Of a DNA stretch of 64,000 nucleotides, positions 44,464 through 54,192 are shown one piece after another (positions within the stretch are counted from its first letter, which is position 1; every line of letters starts with the position of its first letter). Source of the DNA: an uncultured Clostridium sp. Lineage in GTDB: Bacteria; Bacillota; Clostridia; TANB77; CAG-508. The position numbers were made by a program, and so were the translations under genes. Location of the stretch: NCBI GenBank assembly GCA_900553015.1, contig USBY01000001.1:83367-147366 (forward strand). Direction: 5' to 3'. The notes under the pieces are model-generated. The model had not been told where the DNA came from and searched no databases. It was given only the letters and a program-made list of their open reading frames with translations.

Positions 44464-45279
44464 TTAAGCTGATTTTAATTCAAGTCTTAACTTATCTGCA
44501 ATCATTGCAATAAATTCACTATTTGTTGGTTTACCTTTTGTAGCAGATACAGTATATCCAAATATATTTTCTACTTCATCTGCTTTTCCTCTACTCCATG
44601 CAACTTCTATTGCATGACGAATTGCACGTTCTACTCTACTTGGTGTTGTGTGGAATTTCTTAGCTATGTCGGGATATAATTGTTTTGTTATTTGATTTAT
44701 TACTTCTATATCATTTACTACCATCATAATTGCTTCTCTTAAATATTGATATCCTTTTATATGTGCTGGTACTCCTACTTCATGTATTAAATTTGTTACC
44801 AAAGCCTCTAAATTTCTTTCATCTTTCTTATTTTCTGGAGATATATCTATGTATTGTGGTTTGCTTTCTCTTGCAATAAAATTATTATTTGGAGTAGGTT
44901 GATAATATCTTAAATCTCTTATTCTTTTTATTAAAAGTTCTATATCAAATGGTTTTACAACATAATATTGTGCACCCAATGATATTGCTTTTTGAGTAAT
45001 TTTATCTTGACCTACTGCAGACAACATTATACTTATTGGCTTTTTAGTCATTGTAGTTTCATTAAGCTTTTCTAAAACTCCAATTCCATCTAAATGTGGC
45101 ATTATTACATCTAGCAATAAAATATCTGGATGTGTTCCTTTAATAATTTCAAAAGCTTCATTCCCATCCTTTGCAATACCTACAACTTCAATATCTTCCA
45201 TTTTCTCTAAATATGCTGATAAAGTCCTAGTAAAATCAATATTATCATCAGCAATTAATATAGTAATTTTCTCTTTCAA
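44464..45279 (-). CDS. spo0A: Sporulation master regulator Spo0A
   Basis: 271 residues. Receiver domain with the phosphorylated Asp57 (LLLDVIMP) and the Lys in VVKPF, a linker, and the C-terminal Spo0A DNA-binding domain with TTPSRVERAIRHAIEVAWSR. Start is TTG 45279 with GGGGGA; no better ATG exists. It switches vegetative growth to sporulation when phosphorylated. The expected partner spoIVB is not visible upstream; yigZ-type precedes it. Confidence 0.97.
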   Translation of the reverse strand: MKEKITILIADDNIDFTRTLSAYLEKMEDIEVVGIAKDGNEAFEIIKGTHPDILLLDVIMPHLDGIGVLEKLNETTMTKKPISIMLSAVGQDKITQKAISLGAQYYVVKPFDIELLIKRIRDLRYYQPTPNNNFIARESKPQYIDISPENKKDERNLEALVTNLIHEVGVPAHIKGYQYLREAIMMVVNDIEVINQITKQLYPDIAKKFHTTPSRVERAIRHAIEVAWSRGKADEVENIFGYTVSATKGKPTNSEFIAMIADKLRLELKSA

Positions 45280-45325
45280 TTTTCTTCCCCCTACTGTTAA
45301 AATTTGTAAATTTTTTACAATTCAA

Positions 45326-45354
45326 ATTATATTATCTTTTTCCATTTTTTGCAA
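45326..45354 (-). promoter_or_regulatory. SigA-type promoter for spo0A
   Basis: On the minus strand TTGCAA, 17-bp spacer, TATAAT, about 47 bp before the TTG start. No clear 0A box (TTCGACA) is seen. Confidence 0.75.
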
Positions 45355-45426
45355 GTGCTTTTTGGAAATTTTTTCAAGTTACATTGGAAGATTTTGTATT
45401 TTGCTAGAAAAAATCACTATTTCGTA

Positions 45427-46044
45427 TTATATAAATTTTTCTTGTATAATTTCATAATTTAAATAATCAAAATTTAAGTTTTCTTTATTCATAAATACTT
45501 CTTTTTCTTCTTTTTTAAACTCTAATTTCACACTAACATTTTCCAAATATTTTATATCTATTATTTTTATCTCTTTTTTCTTACAAAAATATCTTAACTT
45601 TTCTAAATCTTTATATTCCACTTCTAATGTTGCAACATATCCTTCTTGTTTTAATATTATATTACTTTTCTCTATTACATCTTGTGTACTTTGTGAATAT
45701 GCTCTTACTAATCCACCTGTTCCAAGCAATATACCTCCAAAGTACCTTGTAACTACAACCAATACATTACATAAATTTTCTTTTTTTAAAATATTAAGCA
45801 TTGGCGCTCCTGCTGTCCCTGATGGTTCACCATCATCACTACTTCTATCTATTATATTCCCGTCTTCTATTACTCTATATGCGTAGCAATTATGTCTAGC
45901 ATCATAATATTTCTTTCTTATTTGCTCTAGTTTTTCTTCTGCTTCTTGTGTTGTGCTAACATAAAATATGTTAGCTATAAATTTTGACTTTTTCTCTACT
46001 AGTTCGCTTGTTTCTTGTTTTTCAATAGTATTATATTCTTTCAT
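45427..46044 (-). CDS. YigZ/IMPACT-family protein
   Basis: 205 residues. An N-terminal IMPACT domain (KSKFIANIFYVSTTQEAEEKL, YRVIEDGNIIDRSSDDGEPS, VTRYFGGILLGTGGLVRAY) and a C-terminal DUF1949 ferredoxin-like domain. The family is linked to translation-related regulation; its exact biochemical role is unsettled. AAAGGG site before ATG 46044. Confidence 0.9.
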   Translation of the reverse strand: MKEYNTIEKQETSELVEKKSKFIANIFYVSTTQEAEEKLEQIRKKYYDARHNCYAYRVIEDGNIIDRSSDDGEPSGTAGAPMLNILKKENLCNVLVVVTRYFGGILLGTGGLVRAYSQSTQDVIEKSNIILKQEGYVATLEVEYKDLEKLRYFCKKKEIKIIDIKYLENVSVKLEFKKEEKEVFMNKENLNFDYLNYEIIQEKFI

Positions 46045-46055
46045 TTATTCACCCT

Positions 46056-47339
46056 TTAATTACTATTTAATCCTGCTGTATAACCTGTTGAATATGCTAT
46101 CTGCAAATTAAATCCACCAGTATAAGCATCTACATCTATAATTTCTCCGGCAAAATATAATCCTTTTATAATCTTTGACTCCATTGTTTTAGGATTTATT
46201 TCTTTTACATTAATTCCTCCTCGAGTAATTATTGCTTCTTCTATTGGTCTGAATCCACTAATTGTAATCTCAAAACATTTTATTACACGAATTAAATTTT
46301 CTCTTTCTTGTTTAGTAATTTCATTAATTCTTTTTTCATTTTTAATTTTCGCTTTTTTAATAACTGGCTCTATCATTTTTTTAGGTAATAATTCATTTAA
46401 ACTATTTATAATTTGTTTATTTTTAAACTTTTCAAAATCTCTAAGTAAACGTAGATTCAATTTTTCTTCATTTAGGGCTGGTTTTAAATCTATTTGTAAT
46501 TTTATTTTTCCCTTTTGTAATAGTTCTTCTACATTTTTATATCTTAATATATGTGCAGAACTACTTAATATTGTTGGACCAGATACTCCGAAATGTGTAA
46601 ATAGCAATTCTCCAAAATCCTCATATATCTTTTTATTCTTCTCTTCGTCTACAATTTTCATCGAAATATTTCTTAAAGATAACCCTTGCATTGCTTGGCA
46701 TAATTGTAAATCTTCATTTTTAGAAATCAAAGGAACTAATGAACCACTTATTTTAGTTATAGTATGTCCAAGTTCTTTAGCAATCTTATATCCATCACCT
46801 GTAGAACCAGTAAGTGGATAGCTTTTTCCTCCTGTTGCTAATATTACTTTCTCTGTTAATATTTCTTCTACTATACCACTTCTTTTATTTAAATAACTAA
46901 CTTTATTTACTGCATTATCCTTTATTTTAATTTCTTTTACTTCTGTTTCTGTATATATTTTTACATTATTCTTTTTCATTTCATTTTCGAATGCTTGTAA
47001 AACATCTAATGACCTATCAGAAAGAGGAAAAATCCTATTTCCTCTTTCTTCTTTTACATTAACATTGTTTTCTTTTAACAAAGTTATAATATCTTGATTA
47101 GTAAAATTCTTAAAGGCACTATATAAAAATTTACCATTCTCCGGAATGTTCTCTATAAACTTATCCATTGGCAAACTACTTGTAATATTACATCTACCTT
47201 TTCCTGTAATTAATAGTTTTCTTCCACAACTTTTCATTTTTTCTAATAAAATTACATCATTACCTTGTTTTGCAGAGGTTATCGCAGCCATCATTCCAGC
47301 TGGTCCCCCACCTATTACTACTACTTTCATATTCTTCAT
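46056..47339 (-). CDS. BaiN/HI0933-like NAD(P)/FAD-dependent oxidoreductase
   Basis: 427 residues. FAD-binding VVIGGGPAGMMAAITSAKQG at the N-terminus, then GRKLLITGKGRCNITSSLP, and the C-terminal TRGGINVKEINPKTMESK and FAGEIIDVDAYTGGFNLQ blocks. The family includes BaiN, a bile-acid reductase of Clostridia, but most members have unknown substrates. Five bases downstream of the YnbB-type gene. Confidence 0.9.
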   Translation of the reverse strand: MKNMKVVVIGGGPAGMMAAITSAKQGNDVILLEKMKSCGRKLLITGKGRCNITSSLPMDKFIENIPENGKFLYSAFKNFTNQDIITLLKENNVNVKEERGNRIFPLSDRSLDVLQAFENEMKKNNVKIYTETEVKEIKIKDNAVNKVSYLNKRSGIVEEILTEKVILATGGKSYPLTGSTGDGYKIAKELGHTITKISGSLVPLISKNEDLQLCQAMQGLSLRNISMKIVDEEKNKKIYEDFGELLFTHFGVSGPTILSSSAHILRYKNVEELLQKGKIKLQIDLKPALNEEKLNLRLLRDFEKFKNKQIINSLNELLPKKMIEPVIKKAKIKNEKRINEITKQERENLIRVIKCFEITISGFRPIEEAIITRGGINVKEINPKTMESKIIKGLYFAGEIIDVDAYTGGFNLQIAYSTGYTAGLNSN

Positions 47340-47344
47340 CTTTC

Positions 47345-48598
47345 CTATTTATTTTTTAACAAATTATCTACAGCTTTTAAAACACCTAGTTTTCCATATT
47401 GATATGTTAGTCCACCTTGTTGAAATGCTATATATGGAGGTCTTATTGGTCCATCACAAGATAATTCTATTGAAGATCCTTGAGTAAACGCACCCGCAGC
47501 CATAATTATTTTATCTGCATATCCAGGCATATCCCATGGTTCTGCTACAGAGTTTGAATCTACTGGTGATCCCATTTGTATTCCTTGACAATATTTTATA
47601 AGATCATCTGGATTTCCAAATTCTATATTTTGTACAATGTCTGCTCTTTCTTCATTATACATAGGCTCTGTTTTATATCCAAGCTCTTCCATTATCTTAC
47701 TAGTTAATACAGCTGTTTTTAAACTGCTTGCTACAACACTTGGAGCAAAAAATAATCCTTCTAAAAATTGTTTATTAACACCTAATGTTGGGCCAACCTC
47801 TTTTCCTTCTCCTGGAGCTGTCAATCTTTCTGCAACTAAGTTAATTAGATCTTCTTTACCTACTACATATGCACCATTTGGAGCTATTCCTGCTCCTAAA
47901 TTTTTAATCAAAGATCCAACCGCAATATCTGCACCTACTTCTATTGGCTCTTTTTCTGTAACAAATTCACAATAACAATTATCTACCATAATTATTACAT
48001 TTGTATCAACTTCTCTTATTTTCTTTATTACTCTTTCTAATTTTTCTATACTAATTGTTTTTCTTGTTGAATATCCCTTTGATCTTTGAATTTCTATAAG
48101 TTTTATCTTACTATTCTTTAAAGTTTCTTGTATTTTTTCATAGTCAAAATCATTATTTACCAATTCGATTTGCTCATAGTTTACACCAAATGATTTTAAA
48201 GAACTATTATTTTCCTTTATTCCAATTACTTCATGTAATGTATCATATGGTTCACCCGTAATACTAAGTAATGTATCTCCTGGTCTTAATAAACCAAATA
48301 ATGTTACAGTTAATGCATGAGTACCAGAAATAAATTGATTTCTTACTAAACTGTCTTCTGCTTTAAATATTTGTGCATATATTTTCTCTATTGTTTCTCT
48401 TCCTATATCACTATATCCATAGCCTGTTGTTGTTCCGAAATGGATTTCTGATAAGTTGTTATCTTGAAATGCTTTTAATACTTTTAAACTATTAATTTCG
48501 CATACTCTTTCTATTTTACTAAATTCTTCTTTTAATTCGTTTTCTGCCTTAATTGCTAATTCTTCTACTTTATTTGATATTCCTAATTCTTGATACAT
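47345..48598 (-). CDS. YnbB/aluminium-resistance-type PLP-dependent protein (methionine gamma-lyase-like)
   Basis: 417 residues, fold-type I PLP enzyme. Motifs include HFGTTTGYGYSDIGRETIE, QFISGTHALTVTLFGLLRPG, VDNCYCEFVTEKEP and the PLP lysine in GSLIKNLGAG. The family is annotated as methionine gamma-lyase-like or aluminium resistance; the natural reaction is not established. RBS AAGGA. Confidence 0.88.
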   Translation of the reverse strand: MYQELGISNKVEELAIKAENELKEEFSKIERVCEINSLKVLKAFQDNNLSEIHFGTTTGYGYSDIGRETIEKIYAQIFKAEDSLVRNQFISGTHALTVTLFGLLRPGDTLLSITGEPYDTLHEVIGIKENNSSLKSFGVNYEQIELVNNDFDYEKIQETLKNSKIKLIEIQRSKGYSTRKTISIEKLERVIKKIREVDTNVIIMVDNCYCEFVTEKEPIEVGADIAVGSLIKNLGAGIAPNGAYVVGKEDLINLVAERLTAPGEGKEVGPTLGVNKQFLEGLFFAPSVVASSLKTAVLTSKIMEELGYKTEPMYNEERADIVQNIEFGNPDDLIKYCQGIQMGSPVDSNSVAEPWDMPGYADKIIMAAGAFTQGSSIELSCDGPIRPPYIAFQQGGLTYQYGKLGVLKAVDNLLKNK

Positions 48599-48620
48599 TT
48601 TATTCCTTCTTTCTAAATTT

Positions 48621-48654
48621 GATAATAGGGCGCCTTTACGCCCTATTATCTTTT
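48621..48654. terminator. Hairpin between the WG-repeat and YnbB-type genes
   Basis: A 12-bp perfect stem GATAATAGGGCG with its complement and a 6-nt loop. The T-run is on the plus-strand side, so direction is uncertain although all local genes run leftward. Confidence 0.7.
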
Positions 48655-48682
48655 GTAATTTTTATTTAACTATTGCGCTTTT

Positions 48683-50467
48683 TTATTTATTAACATCGTC
48701 TGTATAATATTCTTCTTCATAGCCAGAAATAACTTTATAATATTTTCCTATAAAATAAGGTTCTCCATTTTGTTCTGGTATAGTGTAAGTAGGTTCTAAA
48801 ATTATATTACCATCTTTATCTATAACGCCCCACTTACCGTCCTTTTTTATTCCAGCAAACCCTAATTCATTTAATTCTGTAACCTTATCGTATTGATAAT
48901 CTATTTTTACATTGTTATTTTTATCTACAAATCCCCATTTTCCATCTTTTTCTGATGCAAAAAGTGTATTTTCTGGGAATATTTCAAAATCTGTTTTTAA
49001 TGATCCATCTAAACTTACATAAGCAGTTTGTGTACTAGAATATACTTTTACATAATTATCTTTTATATCTAATTTTCCATTTTCCATTGATATTATCTTA
49101 GTCATCTGCTTATTATATAACTCTAAAACATTTCCTGCCATTGTTTGAATAATATCACTATTATCTAATTTTTGAATAACTTCGTAATTTGTTGGAAGAA
49201 TTTCTTCTCCTTTATCATTTACTATTCCTGATTTACCAGAATCTCCACCAACGATAAAATAGTTATCATATAAATATTGTATATAATTATATTTATTTTC
49301 TATTAATGTATTTCCATCTTTTGAGATAACACCATATTTATCATTTGTATCCATTGTTATACTGTAATTTTCATTTGAAGTTTTTAATACATTGGCATAT
49401 CTAAGATTTTCTTGTTTTGTACCTGCCAAGTCATAAGTTTCTGAATTTCCATTTTTTGTTGCTAGTATATAATTTCCTGGAATTTGTATTTGGTCATATT
49501 CTACATTTAAAATTTGTTTACCATTTAAATCTGTTACTCCGAATTTATTATCTTTCTGTAATATTAATAATCCACTATCTTCATTATAATTGATTGCTTG
49601 ATAATTATTATCTAGTAACACTTTATCATTTTTATATAGCTGTATATTTCCGTCTTTTTCTGCAACTAAATAAGTATTAGCATCATCTTTTACATTATTC
49701 ATTCTATATATTCTATCAAAATCTGTTTCTAAATATTGCTGTCTATCACTATTTAAGTAACCATATTGCATTTTTCCATTTTCATCATTTTTTCCTACTA
49801 TATAACCATCTAATGCATATTCTTTTTCTGTACTGTAATAATTATCTCCTGTTATATAATCATATTCAAAATTTACTAATTTACCGCCATTTATATTTAT
49901 AACGCCATATTTACCGTCTTTTTTTACAATTAATTCGCCTTCCCTGTATGGCATATTTCTTATTTCTTCATAAATTGGCTTTGTTATATCTTTTCCATTA
50001 AAATCTATAATTCCATATTTACCATCTTTCTGGTATTGCAATACTGTTTTTTCATATGGAATACTACTTACGATTTCCTTTATATCTATAGTGTTTACAT
50101 TCTCGTAATTAGTTAATATTTCTTCGTTTTTTTCATTTAATACCTTAGTTTTATATTCACCTGATGCAGCGTTGTAATCATATATGCAGATAAATATAGC
50201 TACTTTTGGATTTGGAATCTTTATTGTGTTATATTCTGGCTCGATAATAACATTTCCGTCTTTATCTATAACTCCTGATTTGCCATCACTAATTATTTTA
50301 TAATAATTTATATCTGCAGATGAGATTTCTTCTACAGTATAATTCTCTTTTGCTTTATTTATAGCTATTATAATTCCTGTAATTATAGCTATTATTATAA
50401 TTACAGCTACTACACTTAAACTTATTCTCTTTAGTTTTCTATTATCTTTTCTTTCTTGAAATTTCAT
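48683..50467 (-). CDS. WG-repeat protein, membrane-anchored
   Basis: 594 residues: one N-terminal transmembrane helix (about 15-35), then about a dozen WG/KWG repeats of ~40 residues (KDGKYGIIDFNGKDI, KDGKYGVININGGK, EKDGKWGFVDKNNNV, KKDGKWGVIDKDGNIIL). The repeats form a beta-propeller-like outer-surface domain. Function unknown; WG proteins are often surface or regulatory proteins of Clostridia. Confidence 0.9.
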   Translation of the reverse strand: MKFQERKDNRKLKRISLSVVAVIIIIAIITGIIIAINKAKENYTVEEISSADINYYKIISDGKSGVIDKDGNVIIEPEYNTIKIPNPKVAIFICIYDYNAASGEYKTKVLNEKNEEILTNYENVNTIDIKEIVSSIPYEKTVLQYQKDGKYGIIDFNGKDITKPIYEEIRNMPYREGELIVKKDGKYGVININGGKLVNFEYDYITGDNYYSTEKEYALDGYIVGKNDENGKMQYGYLNSDRQQYLETDFDRIYRMNNVKDDANTYLVAEKDGNIQLYKNDKVLLDNNYQAINYNEDSGLLILQKDNKFGVTDLNGKQILNVEYDQIQIPGNYILATKNGNSETYDLAGTKQENLRYANVLKTSNENYSITMDTNDKYGVISKDGNTLIENKYNYIQYLYDNYFIVGGDSGKSGIVNDKGEEILPTNYEVIQKLDNSDIIQTMAGNVLELYNKQMTKIISMENGKLDIKDNYVKVYSSTQTAYVSLDGSLKTDFEIFPENTLFASEKDGKWGFVDKNNNVKIDYQYDKVTELNELGFAGIKKDGKWGVIDKDGNIILEPTYTIPEQNGEPYFIGKYYKVISGYEEEYYTDDVNK

Positions 50468-50583
50468 TACAAATATTCCTCCTATTTGAATATTCCCATT
50501 TTTCGTTAGTTATAGTCACGTTCTACATAATTATATATTTTTGGCAAATATCTGTCAATGAAATTTATATATCTATTTATTTT

Positions 50584-51837
50584 TTACATTCCAGTTTTTG
50601 GTAATCGTTTTACTTCATTTTTTATTTTTAAAACATTTTCCGAAATTTGTATTTCTGGCTTTTCTTCCTTTGAGTTTTTTATTGTAACAGTTAATTCTTC
50701 ATTAAATTCTGGTCTTATCTGTATGTAATTATCATATAAAATATAGCCAGCTGGTGCTTGTATCTCTTTTATATAATATGTTCCCGGAAGTATATTTTCT
50801 AGCACAACTTCTCCATTTTTGTCTGTTATAAGCTCTGAAATAATAATATTTTTATCTTTATCTAATAGCTGAAAAACGGCATTTGCTAAATTTTTTTCTC
50901 CATTTTCATCTTTTTTTATTATTTTGAGTTTAGTTTCATTTTTACTATAATATATTTCTTTTTCACCTGTTCCATTTTCATATGATATACCTGTTATTGC
51001 ATAATCTTGATTGCTTGAATTAGCTGCTTTACCTATAAATATCGGTTTTGTTTCTACATTTGCTAAAGCTTTTAATTTTATACTTCCTCCATCACTTAAT
51101 TCACTTATCGGAATAGATATTCTAAATTTTTCATTAGATTTAAACTCTTGTCTTGGTATATTATTTATATCTGTTATTATTGTACCTTCAGGTCCATTTT
51201 CTTTAATTATTGTATATGAATTCATTGGTCCTTCAGAATTAACATAAAAATCTTTACTTATGCAACCAGGCATTTCTTTATTTTCTTCCCAGTTAGAACT
51301 TTCCTCTAGTATATTTAAGTTTGCTGAAATCTGTGTATTATTTCCATCATTAACTTTTAACAATATATTGTTTAGAGCATTCCATGTTCTTTGTCCAGCC
51401 TCTCCTATAGGAGAAAAATCATTTATTGTATAATTATATAGTACTGAATATACTGCCATTTTTGTAGCCATAAATGCTTCTCCTATGGTATTACATCCCA
51501 TCTCTTCTGGAGTTTTATATGGATACCCATTAGTTATAGCTTTCCAAATATATACATTTTTTATAATTCCATCTAATGTTACATCATATGTTATATTATC
51601 ATCAACACCTGCTTTATTTTTATCCAAACAATATGCTGGATATTCTTTGCCATTATCGTTATATACAACAATATATGTTTTTACTACAACATCTCCTTTT
51701 TTTAATAATCTACCACAATCTCCTTTAGAATATAAATTCTTCTTATCAATATTTGCAAATGTAGTTAATGTAATAGCATTTAATGTACATACTATTATCG
51801 TAAAAATTATTATAAATTTTGTAATTATTCTTTTCAT
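50584..51837 (-). CDS. Thioester-like/CnaB surface protein with truncated LPKTG end
   Basis: 417 residues. Signal peptide (1-29). A TQXA/thioester-like domain has Cys70 (YPAYCLD), but the expected Gln is Lys126 (ATKMAVY). A C-terminal SpaA/CnaB domain (about 306-395) has the Lys in LKIIKKD and the Glu in YYIKEIQAPAGY, which suits an isopeptide bond. The protein ends RLPKTGM and stop: the sortase motif is present, but no hydrophobic helix or basic tail follows in any frame. A sortase gene is 18 bp upstream in the same direction. Confidence 0.82.
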   Translation of the reverse strand: MKRIITKFIIIFTIIVCTLNAITLTTFANIDKKNLYSKGDCGRLLKKGDVVVKTYIVVYNDNGKEYPAYCLDKNKAGVDDNITYDVTLDGIIKNVYIWKAITNGYPYKTPEEMGCNTIGEAFMATKMAVYSVLYNYTINDFSPIGEAGQRTWNALNNILLKVNDGNNTQISANLNILEESSNWEENKEMPGCISKDFYVNSEGPMNSYTIIKENGPEGTIITDINNIPRQEFKSNEKFRISIPISELSDGGSIKLKALANVETKPIFIGKAANSSNQDYAITGISYENGTGEKEIYYSKNETKLKIIKKDENGEKNLANAVFQLLDKDKNIIISELITDKNGEVVLENILPGTYYIKEIQAPAGYILYDNYIQIRPEFNEELTVTIKNSKEEKPEIQISENVLKIKNEVKRLPKTGM

Positions 51838-51855
51838 TTTTATTCTCCTTTTTAT

Positions 51856-52458
51856 TTATAATTTTACAGCCTGTATATATCTACGATATTCAGGTTCATC
51901 TTCTAAACATGTTATTAATGTTAATTTATCTTGACTACTAGATTCTAATTTACTCCAATCTGTATCTTTTATAATTCCAAGCTCGTTTACACTGTATTTA
52001 GATATCTCTCCATTATATGTATAAATAATTAAGTCCCCCTTTTGTAGTAATTTTAAATCTTGAAAATAATTAACCTTATAGCCTCTATTATGAGCTGCTA
52101 AACCAATATTGCCTTTATTTTTAGGAGTTTCTTCAAAATGACCCACATACTCGTTCATGATATTTGCACTTGTTCCTTCTGCTATAGGTGCAACAAGATT
52201 AATCTTTGGAATTTCTATCTGCCAAATTTTTTGGGTATCTATATTATTTTGATACTGTTCTGATATAGCTACAGTATTATTAGGAGTTTTTAATTCTATT
52301 TCTATGTTATCTGGAATAATTTTTTCTAAAGAATTTTCAAAAAATTTATTTTGATTCTTAAAAAATATTTGATCAAAAAAAATAAAAATTAATATTGAAA
52401 TTATAAAAGAAATTAAAAGTATATTTTTATGACTAAAATTACATATGGCTACCACCAC
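51856..52458 (-). CDS. Sortase
   Basis: 200 residues. N-terminal anchor (about 12-30) and sortase core with His123 (GLAAHNRG), Cys184 (TLITCLED) and Arg192/193 (EYRRYIQ). The position next to one CnaB surface protein suits a dedicated class C/D-type enzyme. The start is uncertain: the frame opens at GTG 52458, with no clear Shine-Dalgarno and no good ATG. Confidence 0.88.
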   Translation of the reverse strand: MVVAICNFSHKNILLISFIISILIFIFFDQIFFKNQNKFFENSLEKIIPDNIEIELKTPNNTVAISEQYQNNIDTQKIWQIEIPKINLVAPIAEGTSANIMNEYVGHFEETPKNKGNIGLAAHNRGYKVNYFQDLKLLQKGDLIIYTYNGEISKYSVNELGIIKDTDWSKLESSSQDKLTLITCLEDEPEYRRYIQAVKL

Positions 52459-52560
52459 CTATTTTGAAAAAATAAAATGATAAAATTGCAATTTCCATTA
52501 TATTACAGTATTATTGCTTTTTTGTAAAGCTTTTTCGTAAGACATTATTCGACAAAAACA

Positions 52561-52596
52561 GCTTTGCTACATATTCACAATTGCTCCGCAAATACT
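52561..52596. repeat. Family 2 repeat, degenerate
   Basis: GCTTTGCTAC then ATATTCACAATTGCTCCGCA, a weak copy of the 12581 and 60681 repeats. Confidence 0.4.
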
Positions 52597-52638
52597 ACAG
52601 ATTAAGCTAATTTAAGCTTCTTGCATTTAATTAAAATA

Positions 52639-52704
52639 AAAATAGGGATTTAAGGAACGTCCCTAAATCCCCAAGGAACGTCCCTAAATCCCTAATCCCT
52701 ATTT
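52639..52704. repeat. Family 1 palindromic repeat, possibly acting as terminator
   Basis: Two units of AAGGAACGTCCCTAAATCCC in tandem inside an outer AATAGGGATT/AATCCCTATT stem, directly after the histidine kinase stop, with a T-rich minus-strand side. Confidence 0.7.
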
Positions 52705-54192
52705 ACCAATATCTAAGTCAAAGTAGAATTCTACACCTGTATCTTTATTTTGTACTCCAAAGTCATTATTATAATTATTCATTATTGCCTTTACTAAGGC
52801 TAATCCTATACCAGTTCCACCATTATCTCTATTTCTTGAAGAATCAACCTTATAAAAACGTCTCCATATTCTTTGTAAATTTTCTTCCTCAATATTGTCA
52901 CCAGTATTAAATACATAAACTCTAACTTTATTGGTCTTTTTTCTCATTTCTATCTTTATTTTAATGTATTTTTCATTAAAAACTTCTTTTGCATGTTTTA
53001 TAGCATTTGTAAAGTAATTTGTTACAACTTGTTCAATATAGAATTCATCTGCAAATACTATAACCTCTTCTGGCATATCCATTCTAACTTCTATATTATT
53101 TTCTTCAAGCATTACTTTTGATTTTCTAATAACTTCTTGTATTAATTCTGTAATATTAAAGTTCGCATTTTGGAATTCTCTTTTTCCATATTCTAGCTTC
53201 ATAAGTTCTAATAATTGCTTTACTAATTTATCCATTTTATTAGCTTCATCTAATATTACATTCGCATAAAATTGTCTATTTTCCTCATCTGAATTTACGT
53301 TTTCTACTAATCCTTCTGCATACCCTTGTATTAAAGCTATCGGCGTTTTTAGTTCATGTGAGACATCTGATATAAATTGAGTTCTCATTTCTTCTATTTT
53401 AGATTTCTCCTCAATATCTTTTTCTAGCTCAATATTAGAATTTCGTAGTTGTTGTATTGTTGCTTCTAGCTTGTCTGACATGATATTAATACTTCTTCCT
53501 AATGCATTTATTTCATCATCAACATCTTTTGGATGGAATTTTTTACTAAAATCAAGTCTTGCCATTTTCTCGGCAATTTCGTTTAATTCTTGAATAGGCT
53601 CTGTAAACCTCTTAGAAATAAAAGTTATCAAAATAGCTGCAATTATTAATGTTATACCACCAATTAAATATAAGAATGTGTTAGAAATTTTAACACTTTC
53701 TTGAATTGAAGATATTGGCATTCTTATATACAAATTATAGTTATTATCTAAAGAACCTGACAATAATATATATGTAATATTATCTGAAGGGTCTTTAACT
53801 TTCTTTATATTAACATTTTTATTAGCATAAATTATATTTCTGTTATTATCACTTCTTAATGCATTCATTTCATTTATAGTTTGAATGAAATTTTCATTTG
53901 ATGTATATAAATTAATACCATCTTGTGTTTCTAATATAATGTCATAATTACTTTTTGCTGCATAATTTGATAATATATTAGTTATTACTTTTTCTGACTG
54001 ATTTGTATTATATGCTTTATTTACTTCATCGAAAATATCTACAAGTGCTCCTTGTTTTGTGTACAAATAAAAAGATTCTAATACTATATTATTTAACACA
54101 ATTAAAAACAAGATTATTACTACAACTGATATAGCAAGTGTTATAAATAATTTAAAACGTATGGAATTGTATTTTTTGTTTATTTTTTTCAC
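52699..54192 (-). CDS. Sensor histidine kinase
   Basis: 497 residues. Two transmembrane helices (about 12-34 and 174-194) frame an extracytoplasmic sensor, then HAMP, HisKA with His279 (SDVSHELKTPIAL), and HATPase_c with NYFTNAIKHA, GDNIEEENL and NGGTGIGLALV. It works with the OmpR-type regulator; the GTG start overlaps that stop by 4 bp. Signal unknown; may control the adjacent surface protein. Confidence 0.95.
   Translation of the reverse strand: MKKINKKYNSIRFKLFITLAISVVVIILFLIVLNNIVLESFYLYTKQGALVDIFDEVNKAYNTNQSEKVITNILSNYAAKSNYDIILETQDGINLYTSNENFIQTINEMNALRSDNNRNIIYANKNVNIKKVKDPSDNITYILLSGSLDNNYNLYIRMPISSIQESVKISNTFLYLIGGITLIIAAILITFISKRFTEPIQELNEIAEKMARLDFSKKFHPKDVDDEINALGRSINIMSDKLEATIQQLRNSNIELEKDIEEKSKIEEMRTQFISDVSHELKTPIALIQGYAEGLVENVNSDEENRQFYANVILDEANKMDKLVKQLLELMKLEYGKREFQNANFNITELIQEVIRKSKVMLEENNIEVRMDMPEEVIVFADEFYIEQVVTNYFTNAIKHAKEVFNEKYIKIKIEMRKKTNKVRVYVFNTGDNIEEENLQRIWRRFYKVDSSRNRDNGGTGIGLALVKAIMNNYNNDFGVQNKDTGVEFYFDLDIGK

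Noticed and set aside
45280..45426. 0A boxes or a sigma-H promoter upstream of spo0A
   Set aside because: No clear TTCGACA/TGTCGAA element or sigma-H pattern is seen; only a SigA-type promoter is supported.
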